Positions 7,186-15,226 are shown, numbered from the stretch's first letter. The stretch is DNA of 21,756 nt from Clostridiales bacterium (GCA_018374635.1 JAHAEW010000052.1:1-21756); one strand, 5' to 3'. Notes: generated from the letters alone by a model not told the origin. Numbers and translations are program-made.

Positions 7186-7809
7186 TTAGAGGAGGAACTC
7201 CACCTTGACCACCTTGCCAAGCACCTTGATGCGGGTGCGGTGCAGGTCGTAGATCTGGGGCTGGTGGATGGGATTGGTGGACTGGGGCATGAGGGTGACC
7301 GTGCTTTCGGTGGCGTAGAAGCGCTTGACCGTGGCGTTTTCATCGCCCACCAGGACCACTGCCACCTCACCGTTTTCCACGCTCTCCTGGCGGCGAACGA
7401 TGATCAGATAGCCGTCGTTGATCCCGATGGCGTTCATGCTGTCGCCGGACACCCGAAGCGCAAAATATTCCGCGCCGCCGTTCAGGTCGGTCACGGTATA
7501 GCCCTCGATGTTCTGCTCAGCATAGATGGGCATGCCGGCAGAGATCTGTCCCAGGATGGGGATGCGCTGGGTGGGGTGATAGGGGAGGGCCCCCTCGGGA
7601 AGGGAGGCGGTCTCCAGACCCAGCAGATAGGCGGGGGTGGTGTGCAGGGCGGCGGCGAGCTTCTCGATGGTGATTTGCTTGAGGTTGACCACCAGTCCGC
7701 TCTCATATTTGTGGATGGCGGCCTTTTTGACCCCTGCCTGGAGGCCAAGCTCCTCCTGGGAGAGGCCTGCGGCTTTGCGGAGGTCACGGATGCGCTGGCC
7801 CATGGTCAT
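7186..7809 (-). CDS. LexA-like transcriptional repressor (XRE helix-turn-helix plus S24 peptidase)
   Basis: At 207 residues, positions 1-62 form an XRE helix-turn-helix (MGQRIRDLRKAAGLSQEELG, then KAAIHKYESGL). The C-terminal half is an S24/LexA self-cleavage domain, with a likely Ala91-Gly92 cut site (QISAGMP), Ser124 in SGDSM and Lys162 in ATVKRFY. Such repressors (CI, ImmR-like, HdiR-like) are inactivated by RecA-stimulated autocleavage after DNA damage. It differs from housekeeping LexA in having an XRE rather than a winged-helix DNA-binding domain. The start ATG 7809 has AAAGGA upstream; ATG 7803 is possible. It has its own promoter and faces the array convergently. Its target genes are unknown; the divergent gene at 7987 is the nearest candidate. 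Confidence 0.9.
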   Translation of the reverse strand: MTMGQRIRDLRKAAGLSQEELGLQAGVKKAAIHKYESGLVVNLKQITIEKLAAALHTTPAYLLGLETASLPEGALPYHPTQRIPILGQISAGMPIYAEQNIEGYTVTDLNGGAEYFALRVSGDSMNAIGINDGYLIIVRRQESVENGEVAVVLVGDENATVKRFYATESTVTLMPQSTNPIHQPQIYDLHRTRIKVLGKVVKVEFLL

Positions 7810-7840
7810 AGTGGATCATCCTTTCTTGAAAAGTATCTTG

Positions 7841-7869
7841 ATTATACATTTTCTGAACAGAGATAGCAA
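7841..7869 (-). promoter_or_regulatory. Promoter of the LexA-like repressor
   Basis: On the minus strand TTGCTA (7864-7869) and a perfect TATAAT (7841-7846) are separated by 17 bases. A short dyad TTTC-TT-GAAA (7822-7831) lies between the -10 box and the start codon and could be an autoregulatory operator. Confidence 0.75.
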
Positions 7870-7873
7870 GAGA

Positions 7874-7893
7874 GAATCCGGAAAAGAATCCGG
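7874..7893. repeat. Direct repeat GAATCCGG x2 between divergent promoters
   Basis: GAATCCGG occurs at 7874-7881 and 7886-7893, 12 bases apart start to start, about one helical turn. It lies just upstream of the repressor -35 box and 28 bases before the -35 box of the divergent promoter. It may be a regulator site; no factor is known. Confidence 0.4.
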
Positions 7894-7920
7894 CACGGCT
7901 GGAACGGCCTGCAAATCTCC

Positions 7921-7949
7921 TTGTCAGCACCGGCAAAATCTGCTATCAT
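7921..7949 (+). promoter_or_regulatory. Promoter for the 7987 gene
   Basis: TTGTCA (7921-7926), a 17-base spacer and TATCAT (7944-7949). The transcript would start near 7956, which excludes coding starts at 7921 or 7948 and supports GTG 7987. Confidence 0.7.
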
Positions 7950-7986
7950 GATGCGTACCGGAAACGGGAGAAACGGGGGGATTTCC

Positions 7987-8274
7987 GTGTTATTGGAGGA
8001 AGACCGGCACTATCTGGAGCGGCTGGTGGGACTGTATCACAATTATGGCGAGGATGTGGGCTCTGCGGAGATGCAGCGCATCGCGGGCGGTATGCTGGAG
8101 CGGCTGCACAGCGGCGCGCTGGGGGGAGAGGACTACGCCTGGCTCCTGGCCCGGGTGCGCAATCAGATGGAGGCCGTGGCGGGGATGGGAGACCCGGAGG
8201 ACCCGGAGCGCAAGGCCTTCCTGGACAAGTGCGGCGCCATCGCCGCGCGTCTGGCCGCCATGGAGGCGCACTGA
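7987..8274 (+). CDS. Hypothetical protein, 95 aa
   Basis: GTG 7987 lies 5-6 bases after a GGGGGGA ribosome-binding site and downstream of a clear promoter. The protein is helical and soluble (LEEDRHYLERLVGLYHNYGE, LLARVRNQMEAVAG, CGAIAARLAAMEAH) with no recognisable domain. It is transcribed divergently from the LexA-like repressor, with only about 180 bases between the two start codons, so it may be under its control. Function unknown. Confidence 0.7.
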   Translation: MLLEEDRHYLERLVGLYHNYGEDVGSAEMQRIAGGMLERLHSGALGGEDYAWLLARVRNQMEAVAGMGDPEDPERKAFLDKCGAIAARLAAMEAH

Positions 8275-8291
8275 AACAGAATGAGGCGGGA

Positions 8292-8325
8292 CCCTGGAAG
8301 GCGTGCGGCCGGACAGGGCCTTTTT
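8292..8325 (+). terminator. Weak candidate terminator after the 95-aa gene
   Basis: CCCTG (8292-8296) can pair with CAGGG (8314-8318), followed by CC and five T residues (8321-8325). The stem is short with a long loop, so this is a tentative call. Confidence 0.4.
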
Positions 8326-8397
8326 CGCGGGCAGAGGCGGAACCGCCGTATGCGAAGCGGTGCCGCATGGATACCAGAAAGGGCAAAAAAAGGGGAA

Positions 8398-8421
8398 CTA
8401 TCCCGAACGACCTCGGGATAG
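8398..8421. other. Perfect 9-bp hairpin/dyad upstream of the ddl promoter
   Basis: CTATCCCGA (8398-8406) and TCGGGATAG (8413-8421) form a perfect stem with a 6-base loop, ending 14 bases before the -35 box of ddl. The + strand lacks a good T run. It may be a terminator without a U tract or an operator. Confidence 0.5.
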
Positions 8422-8434
8422 GCGTGATTTTGCA

Positions 8435-8463
8435 TTGAGTATCCGTTACAGGTATGTTATAAT
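8435..8463 (+). promoter_or_regulatory. Extended -10 promoter of ddl-murF
   Basis: TTGAGT (8435-8440), a 17-base spacer and TATAAT (8458-8463), with TG at 8455-8456 giving an extended -10 box. Transcription would begin near 8470, about 57 bases before the ddl start, and rules out the ATG at 8473 as the translation start. Confidence 0.8.
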
Positions 8464-8526
8464 ATCCCATGTATGCATATACTGAAACAAACGCGTAAGT
8501 CTGGAACAATGTCTAGAGGTGTATCT

Positions 8527-9582
8527 ATGAATATAGTAGTGTTGGCGGGCGGGCTGAGTCCGGAACGCAACGTGTCCTTCGCGTCGGGCGCCATGGTGGC
8601 GCAGGCTCTGCGGCGGAAAGGGCACCAGGTGGCGATGGTGGACCTGTATCTGGGACTGGAGGACTATGGGCATCCGCTCTCGGAGCTGTTCCGGCTTCCG
8701 CCACCGCTGCCCGATCTGAGCATCAAGGAGGAGGAGCCTGATCTGAAGGCGGTAAAGGCCGCGCGCAAGCTCCGGAGCGGGAGCATTTTCGGCCAGGGCG
8801 TGCTGGCGGCCTGTCAGATGGCCGACGTGGTGTTCAACGCCCTCCACGGCGAGAGCGGGGAAGACGGGCGCATCCAGGCTGCGTTCGATATGCTGGGCAT
8901 CGCCTACACCGGCTCGGGGTATCTGGGCAGCGCCATCGCCATGGATAAGAACTACACCAAGCAGCTGGCGGCGGCCGAGGGCATCCTGACCCCCCAGTGG
9001 CGGGCGGTCAAGCTCACCGACCGGGAGATCGAAGAGGTGGAGCGCAGCGAGCCCCTGCCCTGCGTGGTGAAGATCCACAACGGCGGCTCATCGGTGGGCG
9101 TGTTCATCTGCCGCACTGGGGAGGAGCTCCATAGGGCCCTGCGGGAGTGCCGCCGTTTTGGACGGCAGGCGCTCATTGAGCAGTTCGTGGAGGGACGGGA
9201 TTTCTTCTGCGGCGTGCTGGATGGAGAGAGCCTGCCCCCCATCGAGGTCATCCCCAAGACGGGCTTTTACGACTACAAAAACAAATATGTGGCCGGCGCC
9301 TCGCTGGAGGTCTGTCCCGCCCAGGTGGACGGGAAGGCGGAAGCCCAGATGCGCTCGGCGGCCCGGCGCATCCATGAGCTGCTGGGGCTCGCCGCCTATT
9401 CCCGCAGCGACTTTGTGCTGGACAGGGACAACCGGCCCTGGTTCCTGGAGGTCAACACCCTGCCCGGTATGACGGACACCAGTCTCCTGCCTCAGGAGGC
9501 CGCGGCGGTGGGTGTGGACTACGACACCCTGTGCCAGAAGATCGTGGACGCCTCGCTGGAGGCCCGAAAAGAACAGAAATGA
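8527..9582 (+). CDS. ddl: D-alanine--D-alanine ligase
   Basis: This 351-residue ATP-grasp enzyme joins two D-alanines for peptidoglycan precursors in the cytoplasm. Visible motifs: GGLSPERNVSF with Glu13, HGESGEDGRIQ (107-117), MDKNYTK, KIHNGGSSVG with Lys182 and Ser188/189, EQFVEGRDF, EVIPKTGFYDYKNKY with Lys244 and Tyr248, YSRSDFVLD, and FLEVNTLPGMTDTSLLP with Glu308 and Asn310. The Tyr in the FYDY loop is the usual mark of D-Ala-D-Ala rather than D-Ala-D-Lac ligases. The opening motif (PERNVS) departs from the common HEVS form but keeps the Glu. I chose ATG 8527, preceded by AGAGGTG; an earlier ATG at 8473 is at the transcript start. murF follows after 35 bases, so the two steps are likely co-expressed. 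Confidence 0.93.
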   Translation: MNIVVLAGGLSPERNVSFASGAMVAQALRRKGHQVAMVDLYLGLEDYGHPLSELFRLPPPLPDLSIKEEEPDLKAVKAARKLRSGSIFGQGVLAACQMADVVFNALHGESGEDGRIQAAFDMLGIAYTGSGYLGSAIAMDKNYTKQLAAAEGILTPQWRAVKLTDREIEEVERSEPLPCVVKIHNGGSSVGVFICRTGEELHRALRECRRFGRQALIEQFVEGRDFFCGVLDGESLPPIEVIPKTGFYDYKNKYVAGASLEVCPAQVDGKAEAQMRSAARRIHELLGLAAYSRSDFVLDRDNRPWFLEVNTLPGMTDTSLLPQEAAAVGVDYDTLCQKIVDASLEARKEQK

Positions 9583-9617
9583 AAATGCGGGACCCAGGGT
9601 CCCCGGGAGGAGATTTG

Positions 9618-11012
9618 ATGGAAGCCATCACCATACGCGAGATCATGGAGGTCGTGGGCGGGCGCATGCTGGGCGAGTTTCACGACCTGGACCGGGAGAT
9701 CACCCGGGTAGAGACCGACAGCCGGACCATCCATGAGGGGTCCCTGTTCGTGCCCCTGTCCGGCGAGCGCTTTGACGGTCACGCCTACATCAACGCAGCA
9801 CTGGAGGGGGGAGCCGCGGGCTGCTTCACCCAGCGGGAACGGGAGAGCTACCTGCCCGGAAAGTTCTATATCAAGGTGGCCAACACCGGCCGGGCCCTGC
9901 GGGACCTTGCCAAGCACTATAAGAGCAAGTTCCACATCCCCTTCGTGGCCCTGACCGGCTCGGTGGGCAAGACCACCACCAAGGACATGGTGGCCGCCGT
10001 GCTGGGGGAGAAGTTCAAGGTCCTCAAGACCGAGGGCAACCTCAACAACGACATCGGCGTGCCCATGACCCTGCTGCGCCTGAACCGGGAGCATGAGATC
10101 GCCGTGCTGGAGCTGGGCATGAACCACGCTGGGGAGATCGACTATCTCTCCGACATCGTGGAGCCCGACGTGGCCCTCATCACCAATGTGGGCGATTCCC
10201 ACATCGAGTTCTTCGGCACCCGGGAGAAGATCCTGGAGGCCAAGAGCGAGATCTTCCACCACGCCAGGAAAGACTGCTTCGTGGTCCTCAACGGCGACGA
10301 CCCCCTCCTGCGCTCCCTGGAGCCAAAACTGTCCTTTGAGACGGTCTGGTGCGGCGGGGGCGAGGGCCTGGACTACCGGGCCAGCGACATCGTCAGCGAC
10401 GGCAGGAGCCACATGACCTGCCGGGTCAAGACCCCCCATATGGAGGGACCGGTGGAGATCCCCGCCCTGGGCGAGCACATGATCTATCCCACCCTGATGG
10501 CCATGGCGGTGGGCGAGCACTTTGGCCTGACCGAGAAGGAGATCGTGGACGGCGTGCTCCACTTCGCCCCCACCAAGATGCGCATGAACATCATCCACCG
10601 GGCCGATGACATCACCATCCTCAACGACACTTACAACGCAAACCCCCAGTCCATGCGCGCGGCGGTGGAGGTCCTCTCCAATACCAAGGCCGAGCACAAG
10701 GTGGCCGTGCTGGGCGATATGTTCGAGCTGGGGCCCCTGGCCCCGGTGCTCCATGCCGGCGTGGGCGAGTATCTGTGCAAGGTGGGGATCGACTGCCTGG
10801 TAGCGGTGGGCGAGCTGGCCAGGCACATCTATGACGCGGCCAAGGTGAGTCCGCTGGAAGAGGTCTACTACTGCCCCGACAAGGACAGCGCCCACAGTGT
10901 GCTGGACAAGGTGATCCGGCCCCATACCACCGTCCTGGTCAAGGCCTCCCGCGGCATGGCTTTCGAGGATCTGGTGGAGTACCTCAAGAGCATCACAAAA
11001 GAGGCTGAGTAA
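9618..11012 (+). CDS. murF: UDP-N-acetylmuramoyl-tripeptide--D-alanyl-D-alanine ligase
   Basis: MurF adds the D-Ala-D-Ala dipeptide made by Ddl to the UDP-MurNAc-tripeptide, using ATP. At 464 residues it has normal length. An N-terminal substrate domain carries ETDSR (32-36) and FVPLSGERFDGH. The central domain has the P-loop TGSVGKTTTK (113-122), NLNNDIGVP (141-149), LGMNHAGEI (166-174) and ITNVGDSH. The C-terminal domain carries LNDTYNANPQSM (335-346) and LGDMFELG. The start ATG 9618 follows GGGAGGAG; an earlier in-frame start at 9531 lies inside ddl and is rejected. A terminator hairpin follows at 11020, closing the ddl-murF unit. Confidence 0.95.
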   Translation: MEAITIREIMEVVGGRMLGEFHDLDREITRVETDSRTIHEGSLFVPLSGERFDGHAYINAALEGGAAGCFTQRERESYLPGKFYIKVANTGRALRDLAKHYKSKFHIPFVALTGSVGKTTTKDMVAAVLGEKFKVLKTEGNLNNDIGVPMTLLRLNREHEIAVLELGMNHAGEIDYLSDIVEPDVALITNVGDSHIEFFGTREKILEAKSEIFHHARKDCFVVLNGDDPLLRSLEPKLSFETVWCGGGEGLDYRASDIVSDGRSHMTCRVKTPHMEGPVEIPALGEHMIYPTLMAMAVGEHFGLTEKEIVDGVLHFAPTKMRMNIIHRADDITILNDTYNANPQSMRAAVEVLSNTKAEHKVAVLGDMFELGPLAPVLHAGVGEYLCKVGIDCLVAVGELARHIYDAAKVSPLEEVYYCPDKDSAHSVLDKVIRPHTTVLVKASRGMAFEDLVEYLKSITKEAE

Positions 11013-11019
11013 ACACGGA

Positions 11020-11054
11020 GCCGCGGACTCCCCGGAGGGGACCCGCGGCCTTTT
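11020..11054 (+). terminator. Intrinsic terminator after murF
   Basis: GCCGCGG (11020-11026) pairs with CCGCGGC (11043-11049), with an inner CCCC/GGGG helix, then CTTTT. It lies between murF and the ABC-F gene. No strong promoter is visible in the 20 bases that follow, so read-through may feed the next genes. Confidence 0.8.
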
Positions 11055-11075
11055 CCGCAACATAGGAGTACAACA

Positions 11076-12989
11076 ATGATCGATATATCCGTATCCGGCC
11101 TTGTCAAGGAGTTCGAGGTCGGCACACGCATTCTGGACGGCCTGACCTTCCAGATTGACCAGGGAGAACGGGTTGGCCTGCTGGGGAAAAACGGCGCGGG
11201 CAAGACCACTTTTCTGAAGATTCTCACCGGGGAGCTGGACTATGACGAGGGGGAGGTGGCGGTAGCCCCGGGCAAGACCATGGGGCTTATCTCCCAGATC
11301 CCTGTCTATCCGCCGGAATATACGGTGGACGATGTGCTGCGCACCGCCTTTGAGCGGCTCCACCGCATGGAGCGGGAGATGGCCGAGCTCACCGAGCGCA
11401 TGGCCCACGACTCCGACCCCGCCATCCTGAGCCGCTATGACAAGCTGACCGCCGCCTTTGAGGCGGGGGGCGGCTACGACACCGAGACCGAGCTGGGCAA
11501 GGTCTGCAATGGCCTGCTCATCTCCCGGGAGATGCGCCGGCAGCTTTTCTCCTCCCTCTCCGGCGGGGAAAAGACCCGGGTGAACCTGGGGCGGCTGATT
11601 TTGGAGGATACCGACATCCTCCTGCTGGACGAGCCCACCAACCACCTGGACCTGCGGGCCACCGAGTGGCTGGAGGAATACCTGGACCGCTTCAAGGGGA
11701 CCGTGCTGGCCATCTCCCATGACCGGTGGTTCCTGGACCGGGTGGTCAAGCGGGTCATCGAGATCCAGGAGGGCAAGGCGGAGTTCTACGCGGGCAATTA
11801 CAGCTTTTACGCCGAGGAGAAGGAGCGCCGCTACGAAGAGAAGCTCAAGCAGTACGAGAAGGAGCAGGCCAAGATCGAGCAGCTCCAGACCGCGGCGGAC
11901 AAGCTCCACCTGTGGGCCTTCATGGGCAACGACAAGCTGCACAAGCGGGCCTTCTCCATGGAAAAGCGGATTGAGCGCCTGCGCAAGACCGACAAGCCCA
12001 AGAAAGAGCGCAAGCTGGACATGCGCTTTGGCGAGCGGGACTTTCAGGGGGACGAGGTGCTCCTCATCAAGGGCCTGGAGAAGGGCTTTGAGGGGCGCGC
12101 CCTCTTCCACGACGTGGACCTCCTCATCGAGGGCGGGGAGCGCATCGCCCTGCTGGGAGACAACGGGGCCGGCAAGTCCACCTTCCTCAAGCTCATCATG
12201 GGGGAGGAGCTCCCCGACGGGGGCAAGCTCCGCCGGGGACCCACGGTGAAGATCGGGTACCTCCCCCAGATCATCCACTTCGACCACCCCGAGCGCAACC
12301 TGGTGGACACCATGCTCTACGCCCAGAACTGCACCACTCAGACCGCCCGCAACCGGCTGGCCTCCTTCAACTTCCGGGGCGAGGACGTGTTCAAGCCGGT
12401 CTCCGCCCTCTCGGGCGGGGAGCAGAGCCGGCTGCGGCTGTGCATGCTCATGGACGAGAACATCAACCTCCTCATCCTGGACGAGCCCACCAACCACCTG
12501 GACATCGCCTCCCGGGAGTGGATCGAGGAGGCGGTCACCGACTACGAGGGGACGCTGCTCTTTGTCTCCCACGACCGCTATTTCATCAACCAGTTTGCAA
12601 ACCGCATCTGGATGATCGAGGACGGCCAGGTCACCGATTTCCGGGGGACCTTTGAGGAATTCCGGGCCTTTCAGGAGCGGCGCAGGCAGCTGGAGCTCTC
12701 CGCCAAGGCCGCCCCGGCCAGAGGGCAGCAGGAGGAGAGCAAGCCAAAATCCACAAAGCGCAGCGGCGGCACCAAGATGCTGGAAAAGCAGGTGAGCGCC
12801 GCCGAGCGGGCGGTGGCCAGGGCCGAGGAGGCCCTGGAGGCCCTCAACGGGCAGATGGAGGAGGCCGCCACCGACTATGTGCGCCTCCAGGAGCTGTGTG
12901 CTGAGAAGGAGCGCATGGAGGAGGAGCTCAGCGCCCTCTATGAGCAGTGGGAGGAGCTCTCGGCCGCCCTGGAGGAGGCCCAGGGGTGA
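11076..12989 (+). CDS. ABC-F family ATPase (YdiF-like), ribosome-associated
   Basis: At 637 residues it has two ABC nucleotide-binding domains and no membrane segments, the ABC-F layout. Domain 1 has Walker A GKNGAGKTT (37-45), signature LSGGEKTR (161-168) and ILLLDEPTNHLD. An interdomain helical linker is rich in K/E (about 245-320). Domain 2 has GDNGAGKST (361-369), LSGGEQSR (445-452) and LLILDEPTNHLD. The C-terminus (about 560-637) is a charged coiled coil as in YdiF-type members. ABC-F proteins act in the ribosomal E site to relieve stalling; some protect against antibiotics. Nothing here shows a resistance type, so a housekeeping translation factor is more likely. Start ATG 11076 has a weak TAGGAG. 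The next gene overlaps by four bases (GTGA). Confidence 0.92.
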   Translation: MIDISVSGLVKEFEVGTRILDGLTFQIDQGERVGLLGKNGAGKTTFLKILTGELDYDEGEVAVAPGKTMGLISQIPVYPPEYTVDDVLRTAFERLHRMEREMAELTERMAHDSDPAILSRYDKLTAAFEAGGGYDTETELGKVCNGLLISREMRRQLFSSLSGGEKTRVNLGRLILEDTDILLLDEPTNHLDLRATEWLEEYLDRFKGTVLAISHDRWFLDRVVKRVIEIQEGKAEFYAGNYSFYAEEKERRYEEKLKQYEKEQAKIEQLQTAADKLHLWAFMGNDKLHKRAFSMEKRIERLRKTDKPKKERKLDMRFGERDFQGDEVLLIKGLEKGFEGRALFHDVDLLIEGGERIALLGDNGAGKSTFLKLIMGEELPDGGKLRRGPTVKIGYLPQIIHFDHPERNLVDTMLYAQNCTTQTARNRLASFNFRGEDVFKPVSALSGGEQSRLRLCMLMDENINLLILDEPTNHLDIASREWIEEAVTDYEGTLLFVSHDRYFINQFANRIWMIEDGQVTDFRGTFEEFRAFQERRRQLELSAKAAPARGQQEESKPKSTKRSGGTKMLEKQVSAAERAVARAEEALEALNGQMEEAATDYVRLQELCAEKERMEEELSALYEQWEELSAALEEAQG

Positions 12990-13762
12990 GCCGGGACGGT
13001 TTTTCCCGCCGGGGGATCCGCCCCGTGCTCCCGGCGCTGTGCCTGTTCCTGGCGGCGGGATTGTTCCAGCTCTTTGCCTCGGGGGCCTATCGGTTCCTGG
13101 CCCTGGTCTTTCTGGGCTTCGCGGTGCTTGCGCTGCTGTGGGGGCTGGGTGCATACGGCCCTCCATCCCGGAGGCGGGCCCTGCGGGGGAGCGCCGTCGC
13201 CCTGGCCGCCGCGGGCGCCATGTGCTTTGCCCTGCTGGAGGGCCTGGTTCTGGCCGGGGACCGGACGGAGATCCGGGGGGAGCCCGACGTGATGGTGATC
13301 CTGGGCGCCCAGGTGAAGCCCTGGGGGCCCTCCGTCCTGCTCCAGGACCGGCTGGACACGGCCCTGGACTACTGGCGGGAGCACCCGGAGCTGCCCATTG
13401 TGGTCTCCGGCGGGCAGGGGAGCGACGAACCCATTTCCGAGGCCCAGTGCATGTATGACTATCTCACCGAACAGGGAGTCCCGGGGGAGCAGATCTGGAG
13501 GGAGGCGCACTCCCGCAATACCTTCCAGAACTTCAAAGAGACCGCCCGGCTCCTGGAGGAGCGGGGCATGGAGCCGGAGGAGACCCGCATCCTGGTGGTG
13601 TCCAACGGCTTTCATCTGACCCGGGCCAGGATGCTGGCCGATCGAAACGGGTTTGCCCACGTCTCCACCCTGGCCGCCCCCAGCAGCGACCTGCCCGCCC
13701 GGGTGAACAGCTACGTGCGGGAGGCCCCCGCCCTGCTCAAATCCTGGCTGCTGGACCGCTGA
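12986..13762 (+). CDS. YdcF/SanA-like DUF218 membrane protein
   Basis: The product has 258 residues. Three hydrophobic segments (about 12-31, 35-55, 68-90) precede a DUF218 domain. Its motifs are DVMVILGAQV (101-110), IVVSGGQGSDEPISEA (138-153), HSRNTFQNFKE and VVSNGFHLTRARMLADR. DUF218 proteins such as SanA and YdcF are membrane-anchored and are linked to cell-envelope integrity; the exact reaction is unsettled. The GTG start at 12986 overlaps the ABC-F stop as GTGA with GGAGGAGG upstream, so translation is coupled. The longer frame from 12947 is rejected for lacking that context. A topology with the domain outside is expected but not shown. Confidence 0.85.
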   Translation: MSRDGFSRRGIRPVLPALCLFLAAGLFQLFASGAYRFLALVFLGFAVLALLWGLGAYGPPSRRRALRGSAVALAAAGAMCFALLEGLVLAGDRTEIRGEPDVMVILGAQVKPWGPSVLLQDRLDTALDYWREHPELPIVVSGGQGSDEPISEAQCMYDYLTEQGVPGEQIWREAHSRNTFQNFKETARLLEERGMEPEETRILVVSNGFHLTRARMLADRNGFAHVSTLAAPSSDLPARVNSYVREAPALLKSWLLDR

Positions 13763-13789
13763 CCGGAAACCAACGAAAAAGGAGTGCCT

Positions 13790-14848
13790 ATGAACGATAA
13801 ATTGGAGGCGCTGGACCTGCGCTATCAGGTGCTGGAGGCCCAGCTCAACGCCCCGGAGACCTACAACGACCCCGCGCTGGTGACCAAGCTCAACCGGGAA
13901 CAGCGGGAGCTGGAACCGGTGGTCACGGCCTACCGGAGCCTGAACCGCCGCAAGAGCGACCTGGCCGACGCCGAAGCGCTGATGAGCGATCCGGAGATGG
14001 CGGAGATGGCCAAAGAGGAATTTGCCCAGGCCAAAAAGGACATCGAGACGCTGGAACAGGAGCTCAAGATCCTCCTGCTGCCCAAGGATCCCAACGACGG
14101 CAAGAACGTCATCGTGGAGATCCGGGCCGGCGTGGGCGGGGAGGAGGCGGCCCTCTTTGCCCACTCCCTCCACCGGATGTACTCCATGTACGCCGAGGCC
14201 CAGGGCTGGAAGGCGGACCTGGTGAACTTGAGCGAGACCGAACTGGGGGGCGTCAAGGAGCTCTCCATGGTCATCGAGGGAGAGGGGGTCTACTCCCGGC
14301 TGAAGTTTGAGAGCGGCGTCCACCGGGTGCAGCGGGTCCCCGAGACCGAGAGCGGCGGGCGCATCCACACCTCCACCGCCACCGTGGCCGTCCTCCCCGA
14401 GATGGAGGAGGTGGACGTGCAATTAAACCCCGCCGACATCGAGATGCAGGTCTTCCGCGCCTCGGGCGCGGGCGGCCAGCACGTGAACAAGACCTCCTCC
14501 GCCGTGCGGCTCATCCACAAGCCCACCGGCACGGTGGTGGAGTGCCAGCAGGAGCGCAGCCAGTTCCAGAACCGGGACAAGGCCATGCGCATCCTGGCCT
14601 CCAAGCTCTACGAGGCCGAGCAGGAGCGCCGGAGCAGCGAGTTCGAGAGCCAGCGCCGCAGCCAGGTGGGCTCCGGCATGCGCAACGAGCGCATCCGCAC
14701 CTACAACTTCCCCCAGGGGCGGGTGACCGACCACCGCATCGGCCTGACCCTCTATAAGATCGACGCTGTGATGGACGGCGATCTGGACGAGCTCATCGAC
14801 GCGCTGGTGACCGCCGACCAGGCCGAGCGCCTGAAGAGCGGGGAATAG
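13790..14848 (+). CDS. prfA: Peptide chain release factor 1
   Basis: RF1 recognises UAA and UAG stop codons and triggers peptide release. At 352 residues it has normal length. Visible are the GVGGEEA segment (114-120), the codon-recognition region GVHRVQRVPETESGGRIH with the PxT motif (PET, 184-186), the catalytic loop ASGAGGQHVNKT with GGQ at 228-230, and NFPQGRVTDHRI near the C-terminus. The loop and the full N-terminal domain argue against the shorter PrfH. Start ATG 13790 follows AAAAAGGAG; a GTG at 13784 is inside that site. The methyltransferase gene prmC, which often follows prfA, is not present here. Confidence 0.95.
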   Translation: MNDKLEALDLRYQVLEAQLNAPETYNDPALVTKLNREQRELEPVVTAYRSLNRRKSDLADAEALMSDPEMAEMAKEEFAQAKKDIETLEQELKILLLPKDPNDGKNVIVEIRAGVGGEEAALFAHSLHRMYSMYAEAQGWKADLVNLSETELGGVKELSMVIEGEGVYSRLKFESGVHRVQRVPETESGGRIHTSTATVAVLPEMEEVDVQLNPADIEMQVFRASGAGGQHVNKTSSAVRLIHKPTGTVVECQQERSQFQNRDKAMRILASKLYEAEQERRSSEFESQRRSQVGSGMRNERIRTYNFPQGRVTDHRIGLTLYKIDAVMDGDLDELIDALVTADQAERLKSGE

Positions 14849-14931
14849 ATGTAAAGTTTAATTAGTTTACAGTGAGGCGGAGGAGCCCCGCGCCGTCCGC
14901 CCCTCATACGAGCACAGAAAAGAGGAACAGT

Positions 14932-15201
14932 ATGGAACTTCGCATCCACTATACCGCCCTCCCCCAGGGCATGGAGGAGGACCGGTTCAAGCTGGAGCTG
15001 GCCCAGGTCCTGGATGAGGAGGGCTGGCTCACCGGCTCTGGCACAAGCGATTCCGGGTCCTGGCTGGAGCTGGAGCTGGAGGACGAGCGGGCCAACCCCA
15101 AGTACGGTATCCTGGCCGTCAAGCACTACCTCCAGCGCAGCGGCTTTGCCCGGGATACCGCCATTGAGCTCTCCGGCGTGCCGGTTGGAATCTACGAGTA
15201 A
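14932..15201 (+). CDS. Small hypothetical protein between prfA and sua5, 89 aa
   Basis: ATG 14932 follows AGAGGAA. The product opens MELRIHYTALPQGMEEDRFK and has an acidic centre (SGSWLELELEDERANPKYGI) and a helix-like VKHYLQRSGF. It is soluble with no known motif. I do not recognise the family. Position between two translation genes (release factor and tRNA t6A enzyme) suggests co-expression, not function. The upstream in-frame start at 14872 has no ribosome-binding site. Confidence 0.75.
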   Translation: MELRIHYTALPQGMEEDRFKLELAQVLDEEGWLTGSGTSDSGSWLELELEDERANPKYGILAVKHYLQRSGFARDTAIELSGVPVGIYE

Positions 15202-15226
15202 TGAGCAGAAATCAGGTGGACAAACT

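Noticed and set aside
8473..8526. Upstream in-frame start of ddl at 8473
   Set aside because: It coincides with the predicted transcription start and has no ribosome-binding site, while ATG 8527 has AGAGGTG.
9519..13166. Open frame of 1215 codons on the minus strand
   Set aside because: It is antisense to ddl, murF, the ABC-F gene and part of the DUF218 gene. High GC with biased third positions leaves the opposite frame open; its translation is a low-complexity Gly/Leu/Val/His mixture without motifs or a ribosome-binding site.
12938..14422. Open frame of 494 codons on the minus strand
   Set aside because: Antisense shadow of the DUF218 gene and prfA; no family motifs.
13790..14848. PrfH partner of RtcB
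   Set aside because: The release factor has full RF1 length, the PxT recognition motif and the GGQ loop, and lies 9 kb from rtcB in a housekeeping run, so it is ordinary prfA.
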